Positions 17,950-26,197 of a stretch of DNA of 64,000 bases are shown here, piece by piece; the first letter of the stretch is position 1; each line of letters starts with the position of its first letter. The notes beneath the pieces were generated by a model. That model worked only from the letters and a program-made list of their open reading frames with translations, was not told where the DNA came from and made no database searches. Source of the stretch: Myxococcus landrumus (GTDB lineage Bacteria; Myxococcota; Myxococcia; Myxococcales; Myxococcaceae); contig NZ_CP071091.1 in the NCBI RefSeq assembly GCF_017301635.1, positions 2,740,001-2,804,000 on the forward strand. The letters run 5' to 3'. Position numbers and translations under genes: made by a program.

Positions 17950-18339
17950 ATGAGAATCACGCTGAGCAGTGTGTTCGTCGATGACCAGGCCAAGGCGCAG
18001 AAGTTCTACACGGAGGTCCTGGGCTTCGTGACGAAGGTGGACATGCCGATGGGCGGTGACGCGCGGTGGCTGACCGTCGTGTCGAAGGATGACCCCGAAG
18101 GTGTGCAGCTCCTGCTCGAGCCCAACCAGCACCCCGCGGCGACGACCTTCCAGAAGGCCATCTTCGCGGACGGCATTCCGGCCACGTCGTTCGCGACCAC
18201 GGACATCCAGAAGGACTACGAGCGGATGACCGCGCTGGGCGTGGTGTTCCGACAGAAGCCCACGCCGGCAGGCCCCGTCCTCACCGCGCTATTCGAGGAC
18301 ACCTGCGGCAACCTCATCTCGATGCACCAGATGATCTGA
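17950..18339 (+). CDS. VOC (glyoxalase/bleomycin-resistance) superfamily protein
   Basis: 129 residues from ATG 17950, with GAGGGA just upstream. The start MRITLSSVFVDDQAKAQKFYTEVLGF is the classic VOC beta-alpha-beta opening, and the end LFEDTCGNLISMHQ supplies the usual DPDGN-like turn and terminal strand. Most such short proteins are dimers that bind a metal or a small molecule; proteins of this subtype are often annotated as glyoxalase or extradiol-dioxygenase-like. There is no evidence for a particular substrate. It precedes the AgmX/PglI lipoprotein gene by 49 bp. Confidence 0.85.
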   Translation: MRITLSSVFVDDQAKAQKFYTEVLGFVTKVDMPMGGDARWLTVVSKDDPEGVQLLLEPNQHPAATTFQKAIFADGIPATSFATTDIQKDYERMTALGVVFRQKPTPAGPVLTALFEDTCGNLISMHQMI

Positions 18340-18352
18340 CGCAGCACCACGC

Positions 18353-18382
18353 CCCTCCGGTGATTCTCCACGTACCGGAGGG
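18353..18382 (+). promoter_or_regulatory. 9-bp hairpin covering the Shine-Dalgarno of the next gene
   Basis: CCCTCCGGT (18353-18361), a 12-nt loop and ACCGGAGGG (18374-18382) form a perfect nine-pair stem. The 3' arm contains GGAGGG, the only good ribosome-binding site for the ATG at 18389 (6-nt spacing). In any transcript that includes both arms, the site would be hidden. There is no U-run, so a terminator is less likely. It could limit translation in read-through mRNA from the VOC gene or act as a thermosensor. Confidence 0.45.
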
Positions 18383-18388
18383 ACGCCC

Positions 18389-18895
18389 ATGGCAGCATCC
18401 GCGGCAATGCTGAAGCCTCTCGCATCGCTCCTGCTGCTCGCTGCCGCGACTCCCGCCTGTCGCCACGCGCCAGAGGAGCGCCCCGCCGCCCCCGCCCCGT
18501 CTCCCGGGACACCGTTCGACGCGCCCTCCATCCAGGCCGCCATCCGGGCGAACAGGCACCACGTCACCACCTGCTACGAGCAGACATACCAGACCCGCCC
18601 CTTCCGCTCCGGGAAGGTCACGATCAAGTTCACCCTCGACCCGGAGGGGAAGGTCACGAAGTCCGAAGTCGTCAAAACGACCATTCACGAGCCCGCCCTC
18701 GAGAGCTGCATCGTCGAGCGCACGAAGACGTGGCTCTTCCCCAAGCCCCCCGCCCATGGCGGCGCCGTCACCTACCCGTTCATCCTCAAGCCCGCGGAGT
18801 CGAGGGAAGAAGGGGGGCCTGCGCCAGAGGTTCCCGATGGGTCCGAGACCTGGCCCTTCAGGGTCGACACCACCCAACGTCAGGCAACGCCATGA
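18389..18895 (+). CDS. Lipoprotein with AgmX/PglI (TonB-like) C-terminal domain
   Basis: 168 residues. A lipoprotein signal (LASLLLLAAATPACRH, lipidated Cys near residue 24) precedes a short Pro-rich linker and a ~90-residue domain: AIRANRHHVTTCYEQ, GKVTIKFTLDPEGKV, PALESCIVERTKTWLFP and GGAVTYPFILKP. This is the pattern of the AgmX/PglI C-terminal domain abundant in myxobacteria, related to TonB C-terminal folds, with its paired cysteines. ATG 18410 (MLKPLASL) is an alternative start. The stop overlaps the next start (ATGA at 18892). The role is unknown; relatives include gliding-associated proteins. Confidence 0.8.
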   Translation: MAASAAMLKPLASLLLLAAATPACRHAPEERPAAPAPSPGTPFDAPSIQAAIRANRHHVTTCYEQTYQTRPFRSGKVTIKFTLDPEGKVTKSEVVKTTIHEPALESCIVERTKTWLFPKPPAHGGAVTYPFILKPAESREEGGPAPEVPDGSETWPFRVDTTQRQATP

Positions 18896-19671
18896 CTCCT
18901 CCCGTCCTGAGCGCCCCCCAAGTCCAGCAGTTCATCGAGGAAGGCTTCGTGAAGCTCGAAGGCGCCTTCCCACGCGAGCTCGCGGCCACCGCGAGAGCGC
19001 TCCTCTGGCGTGACACCGGATGCACCCCAGATGACCCTTCGAGCTGGACCCGCCCCGTGGTCCGGCTGGGCGAGTACACGCAAGAGCCCTTCCGGCAGGC
19101 GGCCAACACCCCGAGGTTGAGAGGCGCCTTCGACCAGCTCGTCGGACCGGGCCGCTGGCAGCCCCGCATGAGCCTGGGCTCCTTCCCCGTGCGCTTCCCC
19201 AGCCCCGAGAGCCCCGGCGACGACGGCTGGCACGTCGACGCCAGCTTCCCACCTCCCGATGGAGGCACGGGCTCGTTCTTCGAGTGGCGCGTCAACGTCG
19301 CCTCGCGAGGCCGCGTGCTCTTGATGCTGTTCCTCTTCTCCGACGTCGGTGAGGACGACGCCCCCACGCGCATCCGCGTCGGCTCGCATCTCGACATCGC
19401 CCGGCTCCTGGCCCCCGAGGGCGAGAAGGGCCTGTCCTTCATGGAGCTGGCCTCGCGGCTCGAGTCCACCGAGTCCCGACCTCAAGCCCTGGCCACGGGT
19501 GAAGCGGGCACCGTCTATCTGTGTCACCCGCTCCTGGTCCACGCCGCGCAGCCGCACCGAGGCACCCGGCCCCGCTTCATGGCCCAGCCCCCGCTGTTCC
19601 CCGCCTCCGCACAGGACGACAGCTTCCCCGTCATGGCGGCGATTCAGCGGGCGCTCGGCTCCGCGCCCTGA
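18892..19671 (+). CDS. Phytanoyl-CoA dioxygenase (PhyH)-family Fe(II)/2-oxoglutarate oxygenase
   Basis: 259 residues from ATG 18892, coupled to the preceding lipoprotein gene by an ATGA overlap. The iron facial triad is visible: His-x-Asp in DDGWHVDASF and a distal His in CHPLLVHAAQPHRGTRPRF, whose Arg would hold 2-oxoglutarate. The N-terminal VQQFIEEGFVKLEGAFP is the usual PhyH opening. These enzymes hydroxylate small molecules or acyl groups. It ends 2 bp from the convergent sigma-factor gene. The substrate is unknown. Confidence 0.85.
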   Translation: MTPPVLSAPQVQQFIEEGFVKLEGAFPRELAATARALLWRDTGCTPDDPSSWTRPVVRLGEYTQEPFRQAANTPRLRGAFDQLVGPGRWQPRMSLGSFPVRFPSPESPGDDGWHVDASFPPPDGGTGSFFEWRVNVASRGRVLLMLFLFSDVGEDDAPTRIRVGSHLDIARLLAPEGEKGLSFMELASRLESTESRPQALATGEAGTVYLCHPLLVHAAQPHRGTRPRFMAQPPLFPASAQDDSFPVMAAIQRALGSAP

Positions 19672-19673
19672 CG

Positions 19674-20369
19674 TCAGCCGGGCGTCACGTCCAACATCGC
19701 GCTCCGGATGCTCAGGTCCAACTGGCTCTGGAGCACGCGCAGCAGGCTCGTCAGCTCGAGGCTGTCCTCGCCCAGCCGGGCCGCGAGCCGCGCCCGTACG
19801 TCCAGTCGCAGCTCCTCTCGGAACTGGGCCAGCCACCGCTTCACCGTGGAGCGGTCCACCTGATACGCGCGGGCAATCTGCGCGGTCCCCATGCCCTCCA
19901 CCAGGTGCAGGCGCAGCAGCGTGCGCGCCCTCGGCTCCAGCGCTCGGAGCGCCTCCTGGAAGGACGCCGTGAAGTCCTCACGGTAGTTCTCCTGGATGAA
20001 CCGCTGGTCCGCATCCACCTGCGCCACGCTGCTCTCCGCGAGCCGGGCGTCATCCAGATCAAGCGAAATCTTCCGCTCCCGCATCAGGTTGAGCGCCGTG
20101 CGCAGCGCCGCGACACGCAGCCACGACACCAGCGAGCCCTGCCCCTCATAGTCCAGGATTCTTGGAGGCCGCTCCCCGCTGGGCAAGAAGAGCTTCACCC
20201 GCAGGAGCTGGAGGGCCTCATCCACCACCCCGAGTTCCAGACCTCGGTGGATGAGCGCCTTTCGGAGCAAAGGTGTGTAGCGAGCCTCGAAGTCCGCGAG
20301 GGCCTGTTCATCACCTTGTGCGCAGGCCTGCGCGAAGGCCACATCCGCCTCATGCTCAGTGCCACTCAT
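19674..20369 (-). CDS. RNA polymerase sigma-70 family factor (Myxococcales-specific type)
   Basis: 231 residues from ATG 20369 (MSGTEHEADVAFAQACAQ). Region 2-like ARYTPLLRKALIHRG and SLVSWLRVAALRTALNLMRERK are followed by region 4-like ALEPRARTLLRLHLVEGMG and TAQIARAYQVDRSTVKRW (helix-turn-helix). The pattern matches the Myxococcales sigma family that is usually encoded next to a kinase with an anti-sigma-like zinc finger, as here. Only 40 bp separate its start from the divergent kinase start, so the two promoters must overlap. The regulon is unknown. Confidence 0.85.
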   Translation of the reverse strand: MSGTEHEADVAFAQACAQGDEQALADFEARYTPLLRKALIHRGLELGVVDEALQLLRVKLFLPSGERPPRILDYEGQGSLVSWLRVAALRTALNLMRERKISLDLDDARLAESSVAQVDADQRFIQENYREDFTASFQEALRALEPRARTLLRLHLVEGMGTAQIARAYQVDRSTVKRWLAQFREELRLDVRARLAARLGEDSLELTSLLRVLQSQLDLSIRSAMLDVTPG

Positions 20370-20409
20370 CTTCTTGACCGCCCCCGTTGGGTATATTCGT
20401 TGCCTCGTC

Positions 20410-23304
20410 ATGGACTGCATCGAGACGCGACAACTCTTCGCCTTCGCACAGGGAGAACTGGACGCTGAAGCGACGCATCGGATGGAGCAGCATCTTGATT
20501 CCTGCGCGTCCTGTCGAGCACTCGTGGCGGAGGCTGCTCGGGATGAGAACGCGCCCCCCAGTCCTTCCCTCTCCCCTCCTAACGCTTCGCTCCCACAACC
20601 GCCCTGGATTGAGCGCGGCGCCCTCCTGGGTCGCTATGTGGTCCTCGAGCGCATCGGCTCCGGGGGCATGGGCGTGGTGCATGCCGCGTATGACCCGGAG
20701 CTGGACCGCCGCGTCGCCCTGAAGCTGATTCGCATCGACTCGACGAACCCCGTGCACCTGGAGCGTGCCCAGGCCCGGCTGCTGCGCGAAGCCCAGGCCA
20801 CCGCGCGCGTCATCCACCCCAACGTCATCACCATCCACGACGTGGGGCACTTCGGGGAGAACGTCTTCCTGGCCATGGAGCTGGTGGACGGGGCCACGCT
20901 GCGCGCGCACATCCGGCGCAACAAGGTCCGCGCGCCGTGGCGGGAGACCCTGGCCCTGTTCGTCCAGGCGGGCCGAGGACTCGCCGCCGCGCACGCGCAG
21001 GGCCTGGTGCACCGGGACTTCAAGCCGGACAACGTGCTCGTCGGAAAGGACGGGCGCGCGCGCATCACCGACTTCGGCCTCGCGCGCATCGTCGAGGGGC
21101 TCGACGACACGCCCACGCCTCCGGGCACCGAGTCCCCCACGCGCCGCTCCGAGTGGCTCACGCGCTCCGACATCATGCTCGGGACGCCGGCGTACATGTC
21201 CCCGGAGCAGAAGCGGGGCGAGCCCTCCGACGCGCGCAGCGACCAGTACAGCTTCTGCGTGGCGCTGTACGAGGCGCTCTATGGCAAGCGGCCCGTCATC
21301 GACAGCCCGACGGCGAAGGACACCGCGGGCACGACGCACGCCGCCGTCGGACCGAAGCCTCCACCCGGCACGGATGTTCCGGCGTGGATTCATCAAGTGC
21401 TGCTCCAAGGACTCGCGGCCTCGCCCGATGCCCGGCACGAGTCGATGGAGGTCCTGCTGCGCCGACTCAGCCATGCCCCGGGCGAGCAATGGCGCCGCGT
21501 GGCGCTCGCGGCCGGAGCGGGACTGCTCTTCCTGGCCGGAGGCGCGGTCCTGCATCGCTCCACTTCCGGAGACCCGTGCGCCGGCAGCGAACAGGCCCTC
21601 TCGGGTGTCTGGGATGACGCACGCAAGAGCGCGGCGAAGGCCTCCTTCACGCGCAGCGCCCTGCCCTACGCGCCCGGCGCCTGGACCGAGGTGGAGCGGA
21701 CGTTGGACGGCTACTCGCGGGCGTGGGTGTCCGCCAGCCACGAGGCCTGTGTCGCCACCCGCGTGAAGGGACAGCAGACGGAGCGGCTCCTCGAGCGGCG
21801 TGTCATCTGTCTGGACCAGCGGCTCAAGGACCTGGGCGCCGTGGCGGACATGCTGGCGGGCGCGGACACGCAGGTCATCCAGAACGCTCCGCGACTGGTG
21901 CACTCGCTGGAGAACCTGTCCGTCTGCGAGAACCTGGCCGCGCTGGCCGCACCCGAGCCGCCTCCGTCGGACGAGCCGAGCCAGAAGCGCATGGAGGCCG
22001 TGCGGGCGAAGCGGGCCCAGGTCCGCGCGAAGCTCAACGCGGGACAGGTCGCGCCCGCGCTCCAGCTCGCGAACGACGCCGCGACCGAGGCCCACGCCAT
22101 CGGCTACGGCCCGCTGGAAGCGGAGGTGCTGGACCTGGTCGCTGAATCGCAGGGAAACAACCTGGCCTACCGCGACGCCATCAAGACGCTGCACCAGGCC
22201 ATCCAGGTGGCCCATGCCAGCCGCCATGACCGGCAGGTCGCCAAGTCCTGGGCGGACATGATTCGGCTGGTGGGCCTCGCGGGGCCGGAGGAGGACCCGG
22301 ACGGCGTGGTGCCCGGCCACGCGGAGGCAGCCCTGAAGCGGGTGGGAGGCGATGTCCGCATCGAGGCGCGGTACTACCGCAACCTCGCCAGCCTCTACCG
22401 CAAGCGAGGCAGGAAGGAAGAGGCGCTGGCCGCGAGTCAGCGCGCGGTGGAGCTCGCCCGGAGCATCTACACGAGCAACGAGCCGGAGCTCGGCACGGCG
22501 CTGCTCACCATGGGCCACGTGCTCTACGAGTTCTCCCGCTTCGAGGAGGCGCTGCGGTTCCTGTACGAAGCGGAGGCCATCTACCGGAAGACCTACGGCC
22601 CCAAGCATCCCTACCTGGCGACGGTGCTGTCGAACATCGCGGTCTTCAGTGTCCAGCTCGGCGACTACTCCGCGGCGATGAAGCACGGGCGCGAGGCGCT
22701 CGCCATCAACCTGGATGTCTACGGAGAGGAGAGCGAGCCGGTGGCCAGCGGCTACTTCAACCTGGGCGGCTTCCTGCGGGAACAGCGGCGATACGAGGAG
22801 GCCCTCCACCACTACACCCAGGCGGTCCGCATCCGGGAGAAGGTGCTGCCCCCCGACGCACCCGACCTGGCCCAGACGCACTCCCGCCTGGGACTGACGC
22901 TCGCCGCCCTGGGCCGCGTCCAGGAGGCCCTGCCCCATCACGACCGGGCCCTCGCCATCCTGGCGAAGAAGCTGGGCCCGCAGCACCCCAAGGTGGGAAT
23001 CGAGCTGGCGAGGATGGGCCAGCACCACCTGGACCTCGCGCAGCCCCGGAAGGCCGGCCCGCTGTTGGAGCGGGCCCTCGGCATCCTGGAGCAGCCCGGC
23101 CCGGACGCCAATCCGGGTGAGCTGGCCAATGCACGCTTCTTGTTGGCTCGCGCGCTCGAGAAGGAACCCGGGAGCCTTCCTCGCGCCATCGCACTCGCCA
23201 AGGCCGCGCAGCTCCACAACCAGGATGCGGGCAAGTCCCGGCTCCAGGAGTTCAAGGACGTGGAGCAGTGGCTGGCCGCGCATCACGCCCCGGGCGCGCG
23301 ATAG
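20410..23304 (+). CDS. Ser/Thr protein kinase with N-terminal zinc finger and C-terminal TPR domain
   Basis: 964 residues from ATG 20410. In order: an anti-sigma-type zinc finger (His28-x3-Cys32-x2-Cys35), a complete kinase domain at ~75-355 (GSGGMG loop, VALKLI Lys105, HRDFKPDN Asp203, DFG 221-223, GTPAYMSPEQ), one transmembrane helix (~363-382, VALAAGAGLLFLAGGAVL), a helical region and tetratricopeptide repeats to the C terminus (for example EEALRFLYEAEAIYRKTYGP, HHYTQAVRIREKVLPPDA). The zinc finger is of the kind that binds sigma factors, and a sigma gene is divergent 40 bp away, so direct sequestration or phosphorylation of that sigma factor is plausible. Confidence 0.93.
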   Translation: MDCIETRQLFAFAQGELDAEATHRMEQHLDSCASCRALVAEAARDENAPPSPSLSPPNASLPQPPWIERGALLGRYVVLERIGSGGMGVVHAAYDPELDRRVALKLIRIDSTNPVHLERAQARLLREAQATARVIHPNVITIHDVGHFGENVFLAMELVDGATLRAHIRRNKVRAPWRETLALFVQAGRGLAAAHAQGLVHRDFKPDNVLVGKDGRARITDFGLARIVEGLDDTPTPPGTESPTRRSEWLTRSDIMLGTPAYMSPEQKRGEPSDARSDQYSFCVALYEALYGKRPVIDSPTAKDTAGTTHAAVGPKPPPGTDVPAWIHQVLLQGLAASPDARHESMEVLLRRLSHAPGEQWRRVALAAGAGLLFLAGGAVLHRSTSGDPCAGSEQALSGVWDDARKSAAKASFTRSALPYAPGAWTEVERTLDGYSRAWVSASHEACVATRVKGQQTERLLERRVICLDQRLKDLGAVADMLAGADTQVIQNAPRLVHSLENLSVCENLAALAAPEPPPSDEPSQKRMEAVRAKRAQVRAKLNAGQVAPALQLANDAATEAHAIGYGPLEAEVLDLVAESQGNNLAYRDAIKTLHQAIQVAHASRHDRQVAKSWADMIRLVGLAGPEEDPDGVVPGHAEAALKRVGGDVRIEARYYRNLASLYRKRGRKEEALAASQRAVELARSIYTSNEPELGTALLTMGHVLYEFSRFEEALRFLYEAEAIYRKTYGPKHPYLATVLSNIAVFSVQLGDYSAAMKHGREALAINLDVYGEESEPVASGYFNLGGFLREQRRYEEALHHYTQAVRIREKVLPPDAPDLAQTHSRLGLTLAALGRVQEALPHHDRALAILAKKLGPQHPKVGIELARMGQHHLDLAQPRKAGPLLERALGILEQPGPDANPGELANARFLLARALEKEPGSLPRAIALAKAAQLHNQDAGKSRLQEFKDVEQWLAAHHAPGAR

Positions 23305-23336
23305 TCGACGCGTCCGTGCTGCTCTATCCTGCGGCC

Positions 23337-23909
23337 ATGGCCAGCCCGTACGACGTGACGACGGTGAGCAGCACGGCGCAGCTCGCGCGAATCATCGAAC
23401 TGCAACGCAAGAACCTGAAGCAGACGCTCGACTCGGCGGAGATGCGCGACCAGGGCTTCGTCACCGTGGAGCATGAGCTGCCGGTGCTGGAGCGCATGCA
23501 CGCGCTGGCGCCCAGCATCATCGCCCGGCACGGCGAGGACGTGGTGGCCTATGCGCTGTCGATGCCTCGGGAGTGCCGCGCGATGTTGCCCGTGCTCGTC
23601 CCCATGTTCGACCTCCTGGACCGCCTGGAGTACCGGGGGCGCGCGATGAAGGACCTGCGCTTCTACGTCATGGGACAGATTTGCGTCGACAAGGCCCACC
23701 GGGGACAGGGCCTCGTCGATCAGCTCTATGACAAGCACCGCGAGGTGTACCGCGAGCGCTTCGACCTGCTCGTCACCGAGGTCTCCGTGCGCAACACCCG
23801 CTCCCTGCGCGTCCACGAGCGCGTGGGCTTCAAGACGGTGCACACCTACCGCGACGCGACGGACGAGTGGGCCGTCGTCGCCTGGGATTGGAGCCCTCCG
23901 GCCGAGTAG
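23337..23909 (+). CDS. GNAT-family N-acetyltransferase
   Basis: 190 residues from ATG 23337. GNAT motif A is ICVDKAHRGQGLVDQLYD (the R-G-x-G-x acetyl-CoA loop), followed by LLVTEVSVRNTRSLRVHERVGF (motif B with the typical N-x-R-(S/A)-L-x-V-H-x-x-x-GF end). Substrate is unknown. A TATCCT box ends 6 bp before the ATG, so the mRNA may be leaderless. It converges with the small secreted-protein gene, 3 bp apart. Confidence 0.87.
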   Translation: MASPYDVTTVSSTAQLARIIELQRKNLKQTLDSAEMRDQGFVTVEHELPVLERMHALAPSIIARHGEDVVAYALSMPRECRAMLPVLVPMFDLLDRLEYRGRAMKDLRFYVMGQICVDKAHRGQGLVDQLYDKHREVYRERFDLLVTEVSVRNTRSLRVHERVGFKTVHTYRDATDEWAVVAWDWSPPAE

Positions 23910-23912
23910 CGG

Positions 23913-24263
23913 CTACCACCAGGCCGTGCACTTCCCGGTGGTCGAGTTGCACAGCCGGATGACGAAGCGCTTGGCGCCGGAATAGCCGCCGCTCCATGGC
24001 AGGCGGTAGGTGTGCCCATCCGCGTTGCCCAGGAGGAATGAGCCCGCGGAGTACCGGCCGGTGTCCCACGTGCCTCGGTAATAACCACCCCCGGTGGCGT
24101 GCCAGGTCCTGCAAACATGGGCGGTCTTCCCGCCCGGGGCCCGCAGCGTCGTGCACTTCCGGGCCAGCTCCGCGTCCGCGGCCTCCCCTTCGACATAATC
24201 CGTAACAGGTTGGGAGCCGGCGACACCCGCCGCGGCCAGGATTCCTGCGAGGAGATGAAACAT
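23913..24263 (-). CDS. Small secreted protein of unknown function
   Basis: 116 residues from ATG 24263, with GGAG upstream. A short signal (MFHLLAGILAAAGVAGS) is followed by a small Cys-containing domain rich in aromatic residues (CRTWHATGGGYYRGTWDTGRY, LPWSGGYSGAKRFVIRLCN) ending GKCTAWW. Four cysteines in the mature part suggest two disulfides. I do not recognise the family; the beta-rich, aromatic pattern would suit a small carbohydrate- or surface-binding domain, but that is a guess. Confidence 0.6.
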   Translation of the reverse strand: MFHLLAGILAAAGVAGSQPVTDYVEGEAADAELARKCTTLRAPGGKTAHVCRTWHATGGGYYRGTWDTGRYSAGSFLLGNADGHTYRLPWSGGYSGAKRFVIRLCNSTTGKCTAWW

Positions 24264-24696
24264 GGCTTGAGCTCCTGCCCGGGGCGGGCGTTCAGCCGGA
24301 CCGGCTGTGGGGAGCAGCCAAGCTGGGCGTGCGGGCGGGCCCTGGCAACGCGTACGCGAGGGTCAAGGGGGTTACCCAATCGGACCCAACCCCCTCCCCT
24401 CCAGAGGAGGAATCGCGTCCGTCTGTCATTGCCCCGCCCTCTCGGGCCGGCGCCATCCCACCCCCGACCACCACCCGGCGTTTCAGCCTGCTTGTGTCTT
24501 CCGGGACTCCACGTATGGACCCGCGCGCGGCCGGGACGGCGAACCGCTTGCGCCAACTGCGGGGTTCAAGGGTTCTTGTGAATGCAAGGGGGGGAGCATC
24601 CGTCCACCGTGGCAATGCCCCCATTGAGGCAATTGTCGCGTATAAGATGCTTTGGTAGAGGACCGTTGTACGAAGCACCTCCATTTCCCCACCAAC
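24264..24696. promoter_or_regulatory. 433-bp divergent control region ahead of the aryl polyene operon
   Basis: No convincing gene. A perfect inverted repeat CAGCCGG-A-CCGGCTG (24293-24307) lies 30 bp upstream of the small secreted-protein start. Near the operon side are CAATG-CCCC-CATTG (24613-24626) and a TATAAG -10-like box (24641-24646) about 50 bp before the ATG at 24697. No good -35 is spaced for it, so an activator or alternative sigma factor may be involved. The 24411-24478 stretch is very C-rich (G-rich on the minus strand). Confidence 0.45.
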
Positions 24697-25425
24697 ATGG
24701 TTTTTTCCGTCCACCACTGGGCCGCGTGGGCTCCTGGGCTCGTCGGGCAGGATGCCTGGAGGGCCTGGCTCTCCCAGCCATTTCCTCTCCCGGCCGAGGG
24801 CACCCCGCCCCTGACCGAAATGCCGGCGATGATGCGCCGCCGAGTGGACCGGTTGGGGCGCATCGCGCTGCAGGCCACGTACACGTGCCATGGCGACGCG
24901 CCCGCATGCCCCATGGTGTTCGCTTCACGGTACGGTGACATGCGCCGCTCGGTGGAGTTGCTGGAGCAACTGGCCCGGGGCACGCCGCTGTCCCCCACGT
25001 CCTTCAGCCTGTCGGTGCACAACGCCATTGGCGCGCTGTACTCCATCGCCCGCGGCGACTTGACGGCGCAGAGCGCGGTGGCCGCTGGCGCGGAGACGGT
25101 GGAGGCCGCCTTCGTCGAGGCGTGCGGCCTCTTGAGTGAGGGTGCTCCCGAGGTCCTGGTCGTCGTCTACGACGAGCCTCGGCCCGCCCCCTTCGCGCAC
25201 TTCCCCGAACAGGTGGCGATTGCGCACGCGTGGGCGTGCAGCGTGAGGCCCGCGGGACAGGGCCCGACCTACCGGCTCTCGTGTGGCGCGTCCTCGGGCG
25301 AGCCCGGGCCCGGGAAGGACCCGCTTCCGGAGGAGCTCGCCGTGCTGCGCTTCCTCGCCTCCGACGCGGAGAGGTTCGAGCATCCGGTCGGCGCACGGGT
25401 CTGGCGGTGGCAGCGCGATGCTTGA
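24697..25425 (+). CDS. Beta-ketoacyl synthase-like chain-length factor, aryl polyene pathway (ApeC-like)
   Basis: 242 residues from ATG 24697 (MVFSVHHWAAWAPG). It resembles the short N-terminal ketosynthase-like proteins (Ketoacyl-synt_2 type) found first in aryl polyene operons: MMRRRVDRLGRIALQATYTC, FASRYGDMRRSVELLEQLA, LSPTSFSLSVHNAIGALYSIA. It lacks the Cys-His-His triad of active ketosynthases, so it should be the chain-length-factor partner of the ketosynthase at 37263-38444, as ApeC is for ApeO in E. coli. It is the first gene of the operon and overlaps the next by 8 bp. Confidence 0.82.
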   Translation: MVFSVHHWAAWAPGLVGQDAWRAWLSQPFPLPAEGTPPLTEMPAMMRRRVDRLGRIALQATYTCHGDAPACPMVFASRYGDMRRSVELLEQLARGTPLSPTSFSLSVHNAIGALYSIARGDLTAQSAVAAGAETVEAAFVEACGLLSEGAPEVLVVVYDEPRPAPFAHFPEQVAIAHAWACSVRPAGQGPTYRLSCGASSGEPGPGKDPLPEELAVLRFLASDAERFEHPVGARVWRWQRDA

Positions 25426-26197
25426 GCGGCTCGACTACGTCTGGCGGGTGCTGGCGACGGGCTTCTGCTTCGCCACCTTCGGCCTGGGGGGGCTGGCGCT
25501 GCGCCTGCTGTACTTCCCGCTGCTGTCGCTGTTCGTGCGCCACAAGCCGCGCCGCACGCGGCTGGCCCGGCTGGCCGTCCACTACTCGTTCCGCTTCTTC
25601 ATCGAGCTGATGCGCGTGAGCGGCGTGCTGCGCTACCGCGTGGAGGGCGTGGAGAAGCTGTCGCGCTCCGGGCTGCTCATCCTGGCCAACCACCCGACGC
25701 TCATCGACGTGGTGTTCCTCATCTCGCTCGTTCCCAACGCGGACTGCGTCGTCAAGGCGAGCCTGGCCAACAACCCCTTCACCCGAGGCCCCGTCGAGGC
25801 CACCGGCTACCTGTGCAATGACTCGGGGCCGGAGCTGGTCAAGGCCTGCATCGCCTCCGTGAAGGCGGGCAACAACCTCATCATCTTCCCGGAGGGCACG
25901 CGCACGCCCGTGTCGGGACCCATGAAGCTGCAGCGAGGCGCGGCCAACATCGCGGTGCGCGGCCCCTGCGACATCACCCCCGTCACCATCGAGTGCAAGC
26001 CCTTGAGCCTCACCAAGGGCCTTCCCTGGTGGCGGGTGCCCCCCTCCAAGATGAACTTCACCATCGTGGTCCGCGACGACATCGCCGTCACGCCGATGGT
26101 CGAAGAGGCGCAGGGAGAAGCCCTGGCCGCCCGCCACCTCACCGAACGATTGCACACCTACTTCTCCACGGAGACGCAACGCCATGCAGGCGCTTGA
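25418..26197 (+). CDS. PlsC-type lysophospholipid acyltransferase, aryl polyene operon
   Basis: 259 residues from ATG 25418. An N-terminal membrane helix (VLATGFCFATFGLGGLALRLLYFP) is followed by the acyltransferase box NHPTLIDVVF and FPEGTRTPVSGP. Aryl polyene clusters carry such an enzyme to attach the polyene to a lipid anchor. It overlaps the preceding gene by 8 bp and the first ACP gene by 14 bp. Acts at the inner membrane; the acceptor is unknown. Confidence 0.85.
   Translation: MLERLDYVWRVLATGFCFATFGLGGLALRLLYFPLLSLFVRHKPRRTRLARLAVHYSFRFFIELMRVSGVLRYRVEGVEKLSRSGLLILANHPTLIDVVFLISLVPNADCVVKASLANNPFTRGPVEATGYLCNDSGPELVKACIASVKAGNNLIIFPEGTRTPVSGPMKLQRGAANIAVRGPCDITPVTIECKPLSLTKGLPWWRVPPSKMNFTIVVRDDIAVTPMVEEAQGEALAARHLTERLHTYFSTETQRHAGA

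Noticed and set aside
20356-23286. 976-codon minus-strand frame
   Set aside because: Antisense of the kinase/TPR gene, which has full domain evidence.
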